This document shows positions 17,362 through 25,286 of a stretch of 64,000 nt of DNA, piece after piece. The position numbers and the translations under genes were made by a program. Under the pieces are notes generated by a model. The model did no database searches. It saw only the letters and a list, made by a program, of their open reading frames with translations, and was not told where the DNA came from. Position 1 is the first letter of the stretch. Every line of letters begins with the position of its first letter. Source of the stretch: Halobacillus sp. Marseille-P3879 (lineage in GTDB: Bacteria; Bacillota; Bacilli; Bacillales; Halobacillaceae); NCBI RefSeq assembly GCF_900240285.1, contig NZ_OESS01000001.1, positions 1,178,001 through 1,242,000 on the forward strand, in the 5' to 3' direction.

Positions 17362-17529
17362 GTGGGGAAAGAGAAAATGTACACTGATTTGAAAAATGAT
17401 TTTATTCAAAAGATGGGAAGAGAGCTAAAGACTGAGGAGAAAGAATTTATAAAGTGGATGGTGGAGCAGCACCATGCTGAAGAAGTAAAAGAAAAAAAAC
17501 GAAATCATACATATTACTTTGATCGTTAA
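17362..17529 (+). CDS. Small hypothetical protein (about 55 residues)
   Basis: A short charged protein, predicted soluble and helical (TDLKNDFIQKMGRELKTEEK), ending in HTYYFDR. The reading frame is open further upstream, but AAGGTGGG at about 17345-17352 fits GTG 17362 best; ATG 17377 would give 50 residues. A TATAAT lies at about 17327-17332 and a terminator follows the stop at once. I do not recognise the family; small proteins with this look are common in Bacillaceae. Confidence 0.6.
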   Translation: MGKEKMYTDLKNDFIQKMGRELKTEEKEFIKWMVEQHHAEEVKEKKRNHTYYFDR

Positions 17530-17559
17530 AGCCTCCATGTAACTTTGGGGGCTTATTTT
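17529..17559 (+). terminator. Intrinsic terminator
   Basis: AAGCCTCC pairs with GGGGGCTT across a 10-base loop, followed by ATTTT. It overlaps the stop codon of the small gene before it. Confidence 0.7.
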
Positions 17560-17629
17560 AGTGATGGTTACCTATCTTGAGTTAAACACGCATAGAATGT
17601 CCTAAACTCTATTTCTAGGAGGCGTTGTT

Positions 17630-18088
17630 ATGAAACGCCAATTTAAAACCTTACCTTTTCTATTCATTAGTTTAATTGCGATAGGAATAACAACACTGCT
17701 GTTCTTCTTGTTTAATTCCCCTCAACATCAGGCAAGAGAAATTGTAGAAGAGTTCTATACTTACGAGCAGGAAGGGGATTTCTCCTCTTCCTGGCAGCTT
17801 CTTCATCCTCAAATGAAAGACAGATTTTCCAAAGGCCACTACATCCAGGATCGTGCGCATGTCTTTATGAACCACTTTGGAGTTACCACTTTTTCATACA
17901 ATGTGAAAGATGTTGAAAAGCTAAAAGACTGGAAAATGGAAGAGGACTCTGAGGCAATAGAGGAAGTTTTCTCCATGACTGTGGTTCAGACATTCAAAGG
18001 AAAATATGGACGTTTTGATATTTACCAAAGTGTATTTGTTACTGAAGAAGAAGGAGATTGGCTGATTATGTGGGACTATAATAAGTAA
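17630..18088 (+). CDS. Membrane-anchored hypothetical protein, NTF2-like domain likely
   Basis: A 152-residue protein with one N-terminal membrane segment (about residues 8-28, FLFISLIAIGITTLLFFLF) and an outer soluble domain. The pattern AREIVEEFYTYEQEGDFSSSWQLLHPQMK resembles the first helix and turn of NTF2-like/SnoaL folds, and the C-terminal strand pair VTEEEGDWLIMWDY supports it. No catalytic residues stand out. RBS TAGGAGG. Its stop lies 2 bases from the convergent PLD-like gene end, with no terminator between them. Confidence 0.7.
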   Translation: MKRQFKTLPFLFISLIAIGITTLLFFLFNSPQHQAREIVEEFYTYEQEGDFSSSWQLLHPQMKDRFSKGHYIQDRAHVFMNHFGVTTFSYNVKDVEKLKDWKMEEDSEAIEEVFSMTVVQTFKGKYGRFDIYQSVFVTEEEGDWLIMWDYNK

Positions 18089-18090
18089 CA

Positions 18091-18660
18091 TCACGCTTGC
18101 TTTGAATAGGCAGATGGAGTCCAGGCCTGGAACTGTGTTTCATCGTGCCACATCTCCTCAAACTGGCTGGTCCATTCTTTGGCCATTTTTCGACTCCTTA
18201 TTGTGACAAGGACCTCATCATTTTTGGTTTCAGCTGAAGTCGTGAAATTATAAGAACCTGTCGTCATCACTTTTGTATCTGCAATCAGGATTTTTAAATG
18301 CATACTGCCGGAATGTCGATTTACTTTAACAGGAATACCTGAGTTATAAAGCGACTCTATATTAGCTTTTTGCTTTGGTAAATAATTCACCTGATTTTGG
18401 TCTGTGACCAGTCTTATGCGGACACCTCGTTCAGCAGCATCGCTGATAGAAGCGGCTAAGTCATTTTCGGTGAACAAAAAAACAGCGACGTCAAGACTTT
18501 TTTTCGCCTCATTTATTACTTGAATAAGTTGATTTTTTGGAGATTGGTCCGATTTAGAAAAAATAGAAGTAATCGCATTAGCGTTTTTCATATGAAGATA
18601 ACCTGCATAAGCTGCTGTCCCGAACACCATAGTTGTTCCAACAGTAGTTACCCAGTCCAT
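18091..18660 (-). CDS. Phospholipase D-like protein, single HKD motif
   Basis: A 189-residue protein with an N-terminal membrane helix (about residues 4-22) and one PLD domain. The HKD motif reads HLKILIADTKVMTTGSYNFT (H-x-K-x4-D plus downstream GSxNF), as in Nuc-type endonucleases that act as homodimers sharing two HKD motifs. The fold pattern IQVINEAKKSLDVAVFLFT is the usual first beta-strand. It probably hydrolyses phosphodiesters at the outer membrane face, substrate unknown. Strong AAAGGAGGA RBS. Confidence 0.85.
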   Translation of the reverse strand: MDWVTTVGTTMVFGTAAYAGYLHMKNANAITSIFSKSDQSPKNQLIQVINEAKKSLDVAVFLFTENDLAASISDAAERGVRIRLVTDQNQVNYLPKQKANIESLYNSGIPVKVNRHSGSMHLKILIADTKVMTTGSYNFTTSAETKNDEVLVTIRSRKMAKEWTSQFEEMWHDETQFQAWTPSAYSKQA

Positions 18661-18775
18661 AATTATTCCTCCTTTAACAGATAATTATGAGGCTGGTTCA
18701 TTGTCCTATAACGATTTTCACTGAATTGTAAAAAACGGTGAGCATCAAGCTGTCTAAAAATGGTATACTATTATT

Positions 18776-18804
18776 TTGGACATAAATGAATGTTCATTCA
18801 TAAT
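18776..18804 (+). promoter_or_regulatory. Promoter with embedded TetR-type palindromic operator upstream of the YhgE gene
   Basis: TTGGAC at 18776-18781 and CATAAT at 18799-18804 are separated by 17 bases. The spacer and -10 are covered by the perfect palindrome ATGAATG-TT-CATTCAT (18786-18801). Such TGAATG/CATTCA half-sites are typical of TetR-family repressors in Bacillus; yhgE homologues often sit beside a TetR gene (yhgD), which is absent here. A bound repressor would block RNA polymerase directly. Confidence 0.7.
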
Positions 18805-18826
18805 ATATCAGACAGGAAGATGAGTA

Positions 18827-21010
18827 ATGAAAAACATATGGAATATTTTCGCAAATGATATAAAAAATATAAGCACGAATTGGGTTGCTGCAATATTGAT
18901 AGGAGGCCTTACTATTCTACCATCGCTTTATGCCTGGTTTAATATTGAGGCTTCCTGGGATCCGTACAGCCAGACAGATCAGCTGCCAGTTGCAGTTGTC
19001 AACGAAGATGCTGGGGCCTCCGTTCGAGGTGAGGAACTGGACGTAGGAAATGAACTTGTAAAGCAGCTGCGCGATAATGAAGATATGGATTGGAAGTTTG
19101 TGGGTCGGGAAGAAGCTATGGATAAGGTAGAGTATGGAGATTATTTTGCAGCTGTTATTATTCCTGAAGATTTCTCTAGTAAGCTTGCAACCGTAGTTAA
19201 TGACGAGCCTGAAAAAGCAGGCGTGGAATATTATGTGAATGAAAAAACGAATGCTATTGCCCCTAAAATCACTGAAACGGGAGCCAGTACCATAGTTGAT
19301 CAAATTACGAGTAAATTTATTTCCACAGTAAACGGTGTTATTTTTGACATGTTTAACGATATTGGACTTGAATTGGAAAATGATTTACCCGATATTAAAC
19401 GTTTTGAGAATTACATCTTTGAAATGGAAGAGAGCCTCCCTGAAGCTTATGAATTAATGGAAGAATCACTTGAGGATGCCAATGAAGCTCAATCTATTAT
19501 AAACAATGCCCAATCATTGCTTCCTGAAGCGGAAAAGGTAACGGGAGAAGGTCTTCAGACAATTGATGATACGACTGCTTACTTAAATGAAGCTGAGAAT
19601 CGTCTCGATGAAATTGCTCCTCAGGTTCAGGAGGATTTAGAGAAGGTACAACGTACAGCAGAAGAAATTAATAATTTTATTAGTGATGTGGACTCTTCTG
19701 AAATTGATTTGGATGAAGGGGAGCAGCTGAGTGGGTTAATCGATGATCGTATCAATGAATCAACAAAGAAAATTGAAACGGCTGAAGCTGCTTTAGAACA
19801 GCTTCAGGAACAGAATTCAAAAGAGGAAGGAGATGAAGAACAACAGCGCAGGAACCAACAGCAAATTGACGAAGCCCTTGATCAGTTGACAGGGGTGAGG
19901 GAAAACATGGAAGACGTTCAGGAAGATAGTGAGAATCTCCAAAGCTACCTATCAGAACAACAAGGAGAAGCAGACTCGCTTATCAACGGATTAAAAGAGA
20001 GAGCAGAGGCTGCCACGAACGAAATTGATGCCTTTGTTCTGGAATACAATAATAATATTGAACCGACTGTGAGGGAAGAAGCAGCGTCCGCCAAAGCTAC
20101 TCTCGCAGATGCAAGAGCCATTTTAGTCGATATTCAATCGACCATTCCCGAAGTAGAACAGCTTCTGATGGACACGGACGATCACTTAGGGGAAGGTAAA
20201 AACACACTCGAGTACTTGTTAGGTGAATATCCTTATGTTAATGAAAAAGTAAACGAGCTGGCTGACCGCATTCGTGAAATCCAGGGGGAAACAGATATTG
20301 ATGACATTATCGAACTCCTGCAAAACAATCCTGAAGCGGAACAAAGTTTTTTTGCGGAGCCAGTAGAGTTAAATAAAAACAGGCTGTTTCCGATCGACAA
20401 TTATGGTACGGCGATGACTTCTTTTTATACCGTACTTGCTATATGGGTAGGGGGATTGTTACTAATTTCTTTGCTGGCCACTACTGTGTTAAATAATGAA
20501 ATCTTTACTGAGAAGCAGATCTATTACGGAAAACTATTAACGTTTATAAGTATTGGAATCCTTCAGACCCTTATAGTCACTCTAGGAGACCTCTTTATCG
20601 TTGGGGTCGATATCGCAGAGCCTGTTTGGTTTGTTTTATTTGGGATCTTAATTAGTATGGTGTTCCTGTCCATCGTCTACACTCTAGTGTCAGTCTTCGG
20701 GGATACTGGAAAAGCTATGGCAATTGTATTACTTGTACTGCAAATTGCTGGTTCAGGGGGAACTTATCCTGTAGCCCTTCTACCAGACTTTTTCCAGACA
20801 ATCCATCCATTTCTGCCGTTTTCATATGCCGTTGACTTAATGAGGGAAGCAGTTGGTGGAATAGTGTGGGAGCGAGTGTATCGAGATATTATTTTTCTCT
20901 CAATATTTGGTTTATCTGGGTTAATGGCAGGGACTTTCCTTAAGCAGCCGCTGCACAATAAAACACAAGCTTTGATGAAAAAGTCTAAACAATCCGGCTT
21001 ATTTCATTAA
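18827..21010 (+). CDS. YhgE/Pip-domain membrane protein
   Basis: A 727-residue protein with one N-terminal membrane helix (about residues 18-38), a large extracytoplasmic region (about 40-520) rich in Glu, Gln and coiled-coil heptads, and six C-terminal membrane segments of the ABC-2 permease type (about 535-715). The N-terminal motif LPSLYAWFNIEASWDPY and the C-terminal GGTYPVALLPDFF are characteristic of YhgE/Pip (phage infection protein) family members. Roles reported for the family include export and phage receptor function; the function here is open. It is preceded by a repressible promoter. Confidence 0.88.
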   Translation: MKNIWNIFANDIKNISTNWVAAILIGGLTILPSLYAWFNIEASWDPYSQTDQLPVAVVNEDAGASVRGEELDVGNELVKQLRDNEDMDWKFVGREEAMDKVEYGDYFAAVIIPEDFSSKLATVVNDEPEKAGVEYYVNEKTNAIAPKITETGASTIVDQITSKFISTVNGVIFDMFNDIGLELENDLPDIKRFENYIFEMEESLPEAYELMEESLEDANEAQSIINNAQSLLPEAEKVTGEGLQTIDDTTAYLNEAENRLDEIAPQVQEDLEKVQRTAEEINNFISDVDSSEIDLDEGEQLSGLIDDRINESTKKIETAEAALEQLQEQNSKEEGDEEQQRRNQQQIDEALDQLTGVRENMEDVQEDSENLQSYLSEQQGEADSLINGLKERAEAATNEIDAFVLEYNNNIEPTVREEAASAKATLADARAILVDIQSTIPEVEQLLMDTDDHLGEGKNTLEYLLGEYPYVNEKVNELADRIREIQGETDIDDIIELLQNNPEAEQSFFAEPVELNKNRLFPIDNYGTAMTSFYTVLAIWVGGLLLISLLATTVLNNEIFTEKQIYYGKLLTFISIGILQTLIVTLGDLFIVGVDIAEPVWFVLFGILISMVFLSIVYTLVSVFGDTGKAMAIVLLVLQIAGSGGTYPVALLPDFFQTIHPFLPFSYAVDLMREAVGGIVWERVYRDIIFLSIFGLSGLMAGTFLKQPLHNKTQALMKKSKQSGLFH

Positions 21011-21013
21011 AGA

Positions 21014-21050
21014 TGATAAGTCTGTCGAAAAACTCGACAGGCTTTTATCA
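21014..21050 (+). terminator. Intrinsic terminator after the YhgE gene
   Basis: TGATAAGTCTGTCGA pairs, with small bulges, with TCGACAGGCTTTTATCA around a 5-base loop, directly after the stop at 21010. Confidence 0.7.
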
Positions 21051-21204
21051 TTGTTTCGGAAACAGATTTGCTACCATCAACATATGGCTCAAGGATCGGT
21101 ACTGGTGAAGAAGCCTTTACATTCATTAGAATTTTAAACCCTTTCAATTCATGCTAATTTTCAGTAAAATGATCACTACATTCAAACAAAGGGTGGGATC
21201 TAAT

Positions 21205-21861
21205 ATGAGTAACCACAACCTCTACCAAAAATCTTATTTTAACCGGCTTCCGGAACTAGGAGATTTAGCGCCGGAAGCATTCAAAGCATTCGTAGAGTTC
21301 GATCAGAAGGCAGTCGCACCGGGAAAGCTTCCAGCTAAACTGAAAGAGATTATTGCAATCGCAGTAGCTCACACCACCGGATGCCCTTATTGTATTGAAG
21401 TTCATGTTAATAATGCCAGGAAACAAGAAGTTACAAGAGAAGAGTTGAGCGAGAGTATATTTGTAGCAGCTGCATTAAAAGCCGGTTCTGCAGCAGCACA
21501 TGGAGTAAATGCACTAAATGCTTATGAGAGCACAACCGAAGACTTATACAAGAAATCATACTTTAACAAGATCAAAGAATTTGCCGATCTGTCCGGGGAA
21601 GCCTTTCAAAGTTTTATGGATTTTGATAAAAAAGCGATGAAAGCGGGGGTCCTGTCCGCAAAAGAGAAGGAATTGATTGCTGTCGCTGTAGCACATACTA
21701 CAGGCTGTCCTTATTGTATCGATATCCATACGAATGGAGCAAAAGAGCAGGGTGCTTCTAAGGAAGAAGTCGCCGAAAGTATATTTGTAGCAACTGCGTT
21801 GAAAGCTGGCTCAGCTCTTGCCCATTCTGTGAACGCTTTAAATGCGTATGACACTGAATAA
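21205..21861 (+). CDS. Tandem AhpD-like/carboxymuconolactone decarboxylase-fold protein
   Basis: A 218-residue protein made of two repeats of one AhpD-like domain. Each repeat has the redox CxxC with the proton-relay His: HTTGCPYCIEVHVNNA in the first and HTTGCPYCIDIHTNGA in the second, spaced about 108 residues apart. Each also begins with YxKSYFNxxxE/L. Family members are usually single-domain and oligomerise, so this is an internal fusion or duplication. ATG 21205 is chosen for its AAAGGGTGGGA RBS. AhpD-type proteins act as thiol-disulfide peroxidase partners; an alkylhydroperoxidase role is inferred only. Confidence 0.85.
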   Translation: MSNHNLYQKSYFNRLPELGDLAPEAFKAFVEFDQKAVAPGKLPAKLKEIIAIAVAHTTGCPYCIEVHVNNARKQEVTREELSESIFVAAALKAGSAAAHGVNALNAYESTTEDLYKKSYFNKIKEFADLSGEAFQSFMDFDKKAMKAGVLSAKEKELIAVAVAHTTGCPYCIDIHTNGAKEQGASKEEVAESIFVATALKAGSALAHSVNALNAYDTE

Positions 21862-21882
21862 GATATGGAGATCTTCACAAAG

Positions 21883-21917
21883 CCTCTATTTTGGTCAAAC
21901 AAAATAGGGGTTTTTTT
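21883..21917 (+). terminator. Intrinsic terminator
   Basis: CCTCTATTTTG pairs with CAAAATAGGGG (6-base loop) and a run of seven T follows, 20 bases after the AhpD-like gene stop. Confidence 0.85.
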
Positions 21918-22079
21918 AGATTCTTTATTTGTCGAAAAATGCTGATAAATTAATGTGTAAGCTGGGATTTTTAATGTAAATCACTATGTTGTACATTAAA
22001 TGTCCGCTCATTTGGGATGAAAGCGCATTCAATAATGGAGGTTGCAGTGCTAAGATTTTTATCAGAAGGAGGGATTAAA

Positions 22080-24140
22080 TTGTCGCTTGGTCATCGAAGC
22101 AAAAAAATACTGGATGAACTGATCAGTAATCCCAGGGTGACTAGTATGGTTCTGGAGAAGAAATACGATATATCGCGTCGTCAGCTTGGTTACAGCTTTA
22201 ACAAAATTAATGAATGGTTAATGGCCAGAAACCTCCCGGTAATTGAAAGAACGCGGCAAGGTCATTTCATCATTGATCAGTCTGTTTTTACGATGCTGCT
22301 TAGTGCAGAAGAGGAAGTAAATACGATAGATGATCCGCTTTTTACAGAGGAACAGCGTGTTTATTTTATTTTGATGATGCTGCTAAGCAGTGATGAGGAG
22401 CTTTCCCTCAGTCATTTTACAAGTGAGCTTCTGGTCAGCAAGAATACCGTTCTCAGTGATTTAAAGAAGGTGCAGCGTTTTCTTGGTGATTATGAGTTAA
22501 TGATGCGTTATACAAGAAAATCAGGTTACCTGCTTGAAGGAAAAGAATTTCAAATCAGAAAGCTGCTGATCAATGTAACTTATCAAATATTGCAGCTAAA
22601 CGGCGGAACAGAACAGGTTAAAAAAATCGCTGGTATTCAAGAAGCAGAACTTGAGAACATCAACGAGCGGATTGAAAAGGTCGAATCCAAGCTTAACCTT
22701 AAATTTACAGATGAAAAGTTAGCAACAATGCCTTATATACTTTGTTTAATTTTAAAGAGAATTGACCAGGGAAAACAGGTGACCTCATTTTCCATAACGT
22801 ATGAAGAGTTATCGGATACGAAGGAATATTTAGCAACTGAAGAAATATTTCATGAACGACAAGAGATCCCGGTGCAGGAACGGTTGTTTATGACGCTGCA
22901 CCTGCTGACCGCAAATGTTTACTGGTCAGAGTATTTATCCGAAAACGATGCCGTTCCGAATTTAATGACTGCGATTGATCAGATGGTCCGTCAGTTTGAG
23001 AAGAGTGCATGTATCTACCTGCAGGAACGTGAACAGCTGGTGACTAAACTGCTTCAACATATTAAGCCAGCCTATTACAGAATTAAATATAAGCTGACTG
23101 AAACAATGGAAGTGCAGGAGACCTTAAGTAAGGAATTTAAAGAACTGCATCATCTAGTGAAAAGGTCAACCGCTCCATTGAAGAAGTTGATCGGAGAGGA
23201 AATTCCTGACAATGAACTTGCCTTTATTACGATGTTGATCGGGGGCTGGATGACGCGACAGGGTGACAGCATTCAGGAAAAAGTCAAGGCTATCGTTGTA
23301 TGTCCGAAAGGGGTCTCTGTTTCACGGCTGATGTTCAACGAGCTTAAAGAATTATTTCCTGAATTCATCTTTCTCGATTCACTATCAGTTAGAGAGTTTC
23401 TCAACTATGGGTTGGCTTACGATATCGTATTCTCCGCTACTCCCTTGGAAACAGATCAACGATTGTTTGTGACAAAAGCATTTCTTGATCAAGAAGAGAA
23501 ATATCGATTGAGGAAGCAGGTGATGCTCGATCTCCATGGCTATATTGCCGACGATATTCAAGTGAATCATCTGATGGATATCATAAAAAATCATGCGGTC
23601 ATTCACAACGAGAAAGATTTATCAAGAGAATTAGAGGCTTATATCAATCGCGATGAAACTTCTTCTTTAACACAGAGATCCAGACACAGAGATTTAAATT
23701 TAAATGAACTTATTACACCTAAGCATATTACGCTCAGACATTCTGCTGTCACTTGGGAGAAAGCCATTGAAGAAGGTGCCCGTCCTTTGCTTCATCAAGG
23801 CCAAATAGATTCAAGTTATGTAGAAGCTATGATCAATAACACGGAACGCGATCCTTATATCATTATCGGACCTAATATTGCTATTCCTCATGCTGCACCT
23901 GAAGAGGGTGTCAATGAGGTAGGGATGAGTCTATTGAGGTTAAGTAAGGGTGTGAAATTCAATGAAGAGTATACGGTAAACCTAATTATAGTTATTGCAG
24001 CAGTCGATAAGCAGCAGCACATTCATGCTCTCATGCAGCTGATGAAGCTGGCAGGTTCTCAAGCTGACCTGGACCGAATTATTCATGCAGGTTCCGTGCA
24101 AGAAATTTACGACATTCTAACGAGTTATTCAAAAGATTAG
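22080..24140 (+). CDS. PRD-domain transcriptional regulator with PTS EIIB- and EIIA-like domains
   Basis: A MtlR/BglG-type activator of about 686 residues. TTG 22080 is chosen because AAGGAGGG lies 6-7 bases upstream. Layout: DNA-binding HTH at about 1-60 (SKKILDELISNPRVTSMVLE), second Mga-like HTH at about 75-130, two PTS regulation domains (about 175-395), a GatB-like EIIB domain (KAIVVCPKGVSVSRLMF, Cys retained) and a C-terminal EIIA domain with active His in NIAIPHAAPEEGV. Phosphorylation by HPr and the cognate EIIB would tune activity to sugar availability. It heads the PTS operon and very likely activates it. Confidence 0.88.
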   Translation: MSLGHRSKKILDELISNPRVTSMVLEKKYDISRRQLGYSFNKINEWLMARNLPVIERTRQGHFIIDQSVFTMLLSAEEEVNTIDDPLFTEEQRVYFILMMLLSSDEELSLSHFTSELLVSKNTVLSDLKKVQRFLGDYELMMRYTRKSGYLLEGKEFQIRKLLINVTYQILQLNGGTEQVKKIAGIQEAELENINERIEKVESKLNLKFTDEKLATMPYILCLILKRIDQGKQVTSFSITYEELSDTKEYLATEEIFHERQEIPVQERLFMTLHLLTANVYWSEYLSENDAVPNLMTAIDQMVRQFEKSACIYLQEREQLVTKLLQHIKPAYYRIKYKLTETMEVQETLSKEFKELHHLVKRSTAPLKKLIGEEIPDNELAFITMLIGGWMTRQGDSIQEKVKAIVVCPKGVSVSRLMFNELKELFPEFIFLDSLSVREFLNYGLAYDIVFSATPLETDQRLFVTKAFLDQEEKYRLRKQVMLDLHGYIADDIQVNHLMDIIKNHAVIHNEKDLSRELEAYINRDETSSLTQRSRHRDLNLNELITPKHITLRHSAVTWEKAIEEGARPLLHQGQIDSSYVEAMINNTERDPYIIIGPNIAIPHAAPEEGVNEVGMSLLRLSKGVKFNEEYTVNLIIVIAAVDKQQHIHALMQLMKLAGSQADLDRIIHAGSVQEIYDILTSYSKD

Positions 24141-24162
24141 ACCACATATAGAGGTGAAGAAA

Positions 24163-24636
24163 TTGAAAGAACTGTTCTTTGATGAATCCATCATCCTGCT
24201 GGATTTAGACTACTCAACAAAACAAGAGGTTTTAAAAAAAATGAGTACCAATCTTGTAGAAAAAGGATTAGTTAAATACAGCTTTATTGAAGCCATTTTA
24301 GAAAGAGAGGAAGAATTTGCAACCGGCCTTCCCACAGAAGGTTACTCTGTCGCCATTCCTCATACAGATATTGAACACGTAATTCATAAGACGATCAGCA
24401 TAGGGATTCTTAAAGAACCAGTGGATTTTGGGGTGATGGGAGATGACAGCGAGACGACTCCAGTAAGAATTATATTTCTGCTCGCTATGAATGAATCCCA
24501 TTCCCAACTGACCTTATTACAAACCCTGATGCAGCTGTTTCAGAACGAAGAAACACTCAAATATCTAGTTGAAGAAAACAGTAAAGAGAACATAAAGAAT
24601 TTCATCGAAGAGAAATTGAAATTGACCCAATTATAA
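24163..24636 (+). CDS. PTS EIIA component (galactitol/fructose type)
   Basis: A cytoplasmic EIIA of about 157 residues. The phospho-accepting His is in EGYSVAIPHTDIEHV (about residue 62). TTG 24163 is preferred because GAGGTG lies 6 bases before it; GTG 24154 lies inside that RBS. It follows the regulator by 22 bases and precedes two EIIB genes. It passes phosphate from HPr to EIIB for uptake of a hexitol-type substrate. Confidence 0.88.
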   Translation: MKELFFDESIILLDLDYSTKQEVLKKMSTNLVEKGLVKYSFIEAILEREEEFATGLPTEGYSVAIPHTDIEHVIHKTISIGILKEPVDFGVMGDDSETTPVRIIFLLAMNESHSQLTLLQTLMQLFQNEETLKYLVEENSKENIKNFIEEKLKLTQL

Positions 24637-24650
24637 GGAGGTTTTCATAA

Positions 24651-24935
24651 ATGAAGAAGAAACAAGTACTAGTCGCATGTGGTGCAGGAATTGCAACGTC
24701 TACAGTTGTGAATGGAGCGATTGAAGAGATTGCCAGAGAAAATGACCTGAAGGTAGAGCCTGTTCAAATTAAAATCTCGGAAGTGGGGAGTTACGAAGAC
24801 TCGGCAGATCTTCTCGTGACGACAGCCATGACGAAGAAAGAATACCCATTCCCAGTAATAAATGCTCGTTCTTTCCTAACAGGCATTGGAACAGAAGAAA
24901 CTAAGAAACAAATTCTTAATGAACTAAAAAAATAA
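24651..24935 (+). CDS. PTS EIIB component, galactitol type, copy 1
   Basis: A 94-residue GatB-like EIIB with the phospho-Cys in the P-loop VACGAGIATSTVV near residue 10. Strong AAGGAGG RBS. It is followed 18 bases later by a second EIIB that is identical at 84 of 94 residues. Having two EIIB genes next to each other is unusual; one might serve the transporter and the other the regulator or a different specificity. Confidence 0.9.
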   Translation: MKKKQVLVACGAGIATSTVVNGAIEEIARENDLKVEPVQIKISEVGSYEDSADLLVTTAMTKKEYPFPVINARSFLTGIGTEETKKQILNELKK

Positions 24936-24953
24936 AAAGGGAGTTGAAAGGTT

Positions 24954-25238
24954 ATGAAAAAAAAGCAGGTACTCGTGGCATGTGGAGCAGGAATTGCAAC
25001 ATCAACAGTTGTGAATGGAGCGATTGAAGATATGGCCAAAGAAAATGATCTGAAGGTGGATTTAGTACAAATAAAAATTTCAGAGGTAGGGGGATATGAG
25101 GAAACTGCAGATCTTCTTGTTACGACAGCTATGACAAAAAAAGAGTATAACTTCCCGGTAATTAATGCTCGTTCCTTCTTAACTGGAATTGGAACCGAAG
25201 AAACAAAAAAACAAATCCTTGAAGAGTTAAAGAAATAA
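24954..25238 (+). CDS. PTS EIIB component, galactitol type, copy 2
   Basis: A tandem duplicate of the preceding EIIB. Only ten substitutions occur (for example E/D at 26, P/L near 37, P/N near 66), all outside the Cys loop CGAGIATST, so both are expected to be functional. The start is ATG with AAAGGGAG. The duplicate keeps its own RBS and is 48 bases ahead of EIIC. Confidence 0.9.
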   Translation: MKKKQVLVACGAGIATSTVVNGAIEDMAKENDLKVDLVQIKISEVGGYEETADLLVTTAMTKKEYNFPVINARSFLTGIGTEETKKQILEELKK

Positions 25239-25286
25239 AAAGCAAGGGAAGCTGAAGTGAATTTTTGAGTAGAGGGAGGATGAATT

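Noticed and set aside
18786-18801. FadR (YsiA) operator upstream of yhgE
   Set aside because: The palindrome has a two-base spacer, whereas the Bacillus FadR site is longer (TGAATGA with a four-base centre); a different TetR protein is more likely.
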